Below are positions 63,984 to 64,000 of a DNA stretch of 64,000 nucleotides, one piece after another. How positions within the stretch are numbered: position 1 is the first letter of the stretch; every line of letters begins with the position of its first letter. This stretch comes from Amphiura filiformis (lineage: Eukaryota; Echinodermata; Ophiuroidea; Amphilepidida; Amphiuridae): assembly GCF_039555335.1 (NCBI RefSeq), contig NC_092635.1, positions 69,042,058-69,106,057 of the forward strand, given 5' to 3'. The position numbers were made by a program, and so were the translations under genes. The notes under the pieces are model-generated. The model was not told the origin of the DNA. It saw only the letters and a program-made list of their open reading frames with translations, and did not search any database.

Positions 63984-64000
63984 TTAGATGCAGCCCGAAT

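Noticed and set aside
1-64000. tRNA or rRNA genes
   Set aside because: I saw no cloverleaf A/B-box pair or rRNA core motif by eye; a covariance-model scan was not possible.

Overview
This is a eukaryotic, animal nuclear segment. It is AT-rich and intron-bearing, full of short non-autonomous DNA transposons and tandem arrays, with very little coding sequence. An intronless Toll-like receptor (TLR) gene suggests a marine invertebrate deuterostome, most likely an echinoderm or hemichordate, where intronless TLRs are common. That placement is inference; no species is claimed.

Three gene signals are well supported. (1) A complete intronless TLR lies at 54435-57284 on the + strand. (2) Five exons at 40975-58778 on the - strand form the 3' half of a glucose-6-phosphate 1-epimerase (D-hexose-6-phosphate mutarotase) gene. 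Every splice junction joins in phase, and the 5' exons lie beyond the right edge or were not found. The TLR sits antisense inside one of its introns. (3) Two + strand exons (27308-27405 and 28493-28516) form the C-terminus of an unidentified protein. Two weaker candidate terminal exons are at 4327-4464 and 12632-12810. A broken non-LTR retrotransposon tail lies at 218-430.

Layout. 0-5 kb: MITEs (miniature inverted-repeat elements) and a retrotransposon tail. 5.2-12.3 kb: a 42-bp palindrome-bearing satellite split by a gag-only LTR retrotransposon (8640-11302). 12.3-18.2 kb: foldbacks, hAT-like and TTAA-type MITEs, and a 167-bp satellite. 18.3-21.9 kb: a minisatellite that flips orientation at about 20.33 kb, making a giant inverted repeat. 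22.3-27.3 kb: a 72/73-bp satellite with higher-order structure. 27.3-29.4 kb: the end of the unidentified gene. 29.4-33.5 kb: nested and back-to-back DNA elements. 34.4-35.4 kb: a degenerate CCCTTAAACCC minisatellite. 36.3-40.6 kb: duplicated units rich in GAT and GGA triplets, one split by a 2.3-kb terminal-inverted-repeat element. 41.0-58.8 kb: the epimerase gene, whose last intron holds a 6.5-kb foldback element and another of whose introns holds the TLR. 58.8-64 kb: more MITEs, including two copies of one family in opposite orientation.

The long open frames over the arrays (14-aa, 24-aa and 5-aa periodic peptides, poly-Met, poly-Arg, poly-Ser) follow from array periods divisible by three and are not annotated as genes. 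The sequence alone shows no new enzymatic system. The most unusual points are the antisense nested TLR with an atypical TIR BB loop, the 6.5-kb modular foldback element, the polarity-switching satellites, and a foldback that ends exactly at a splice donor.
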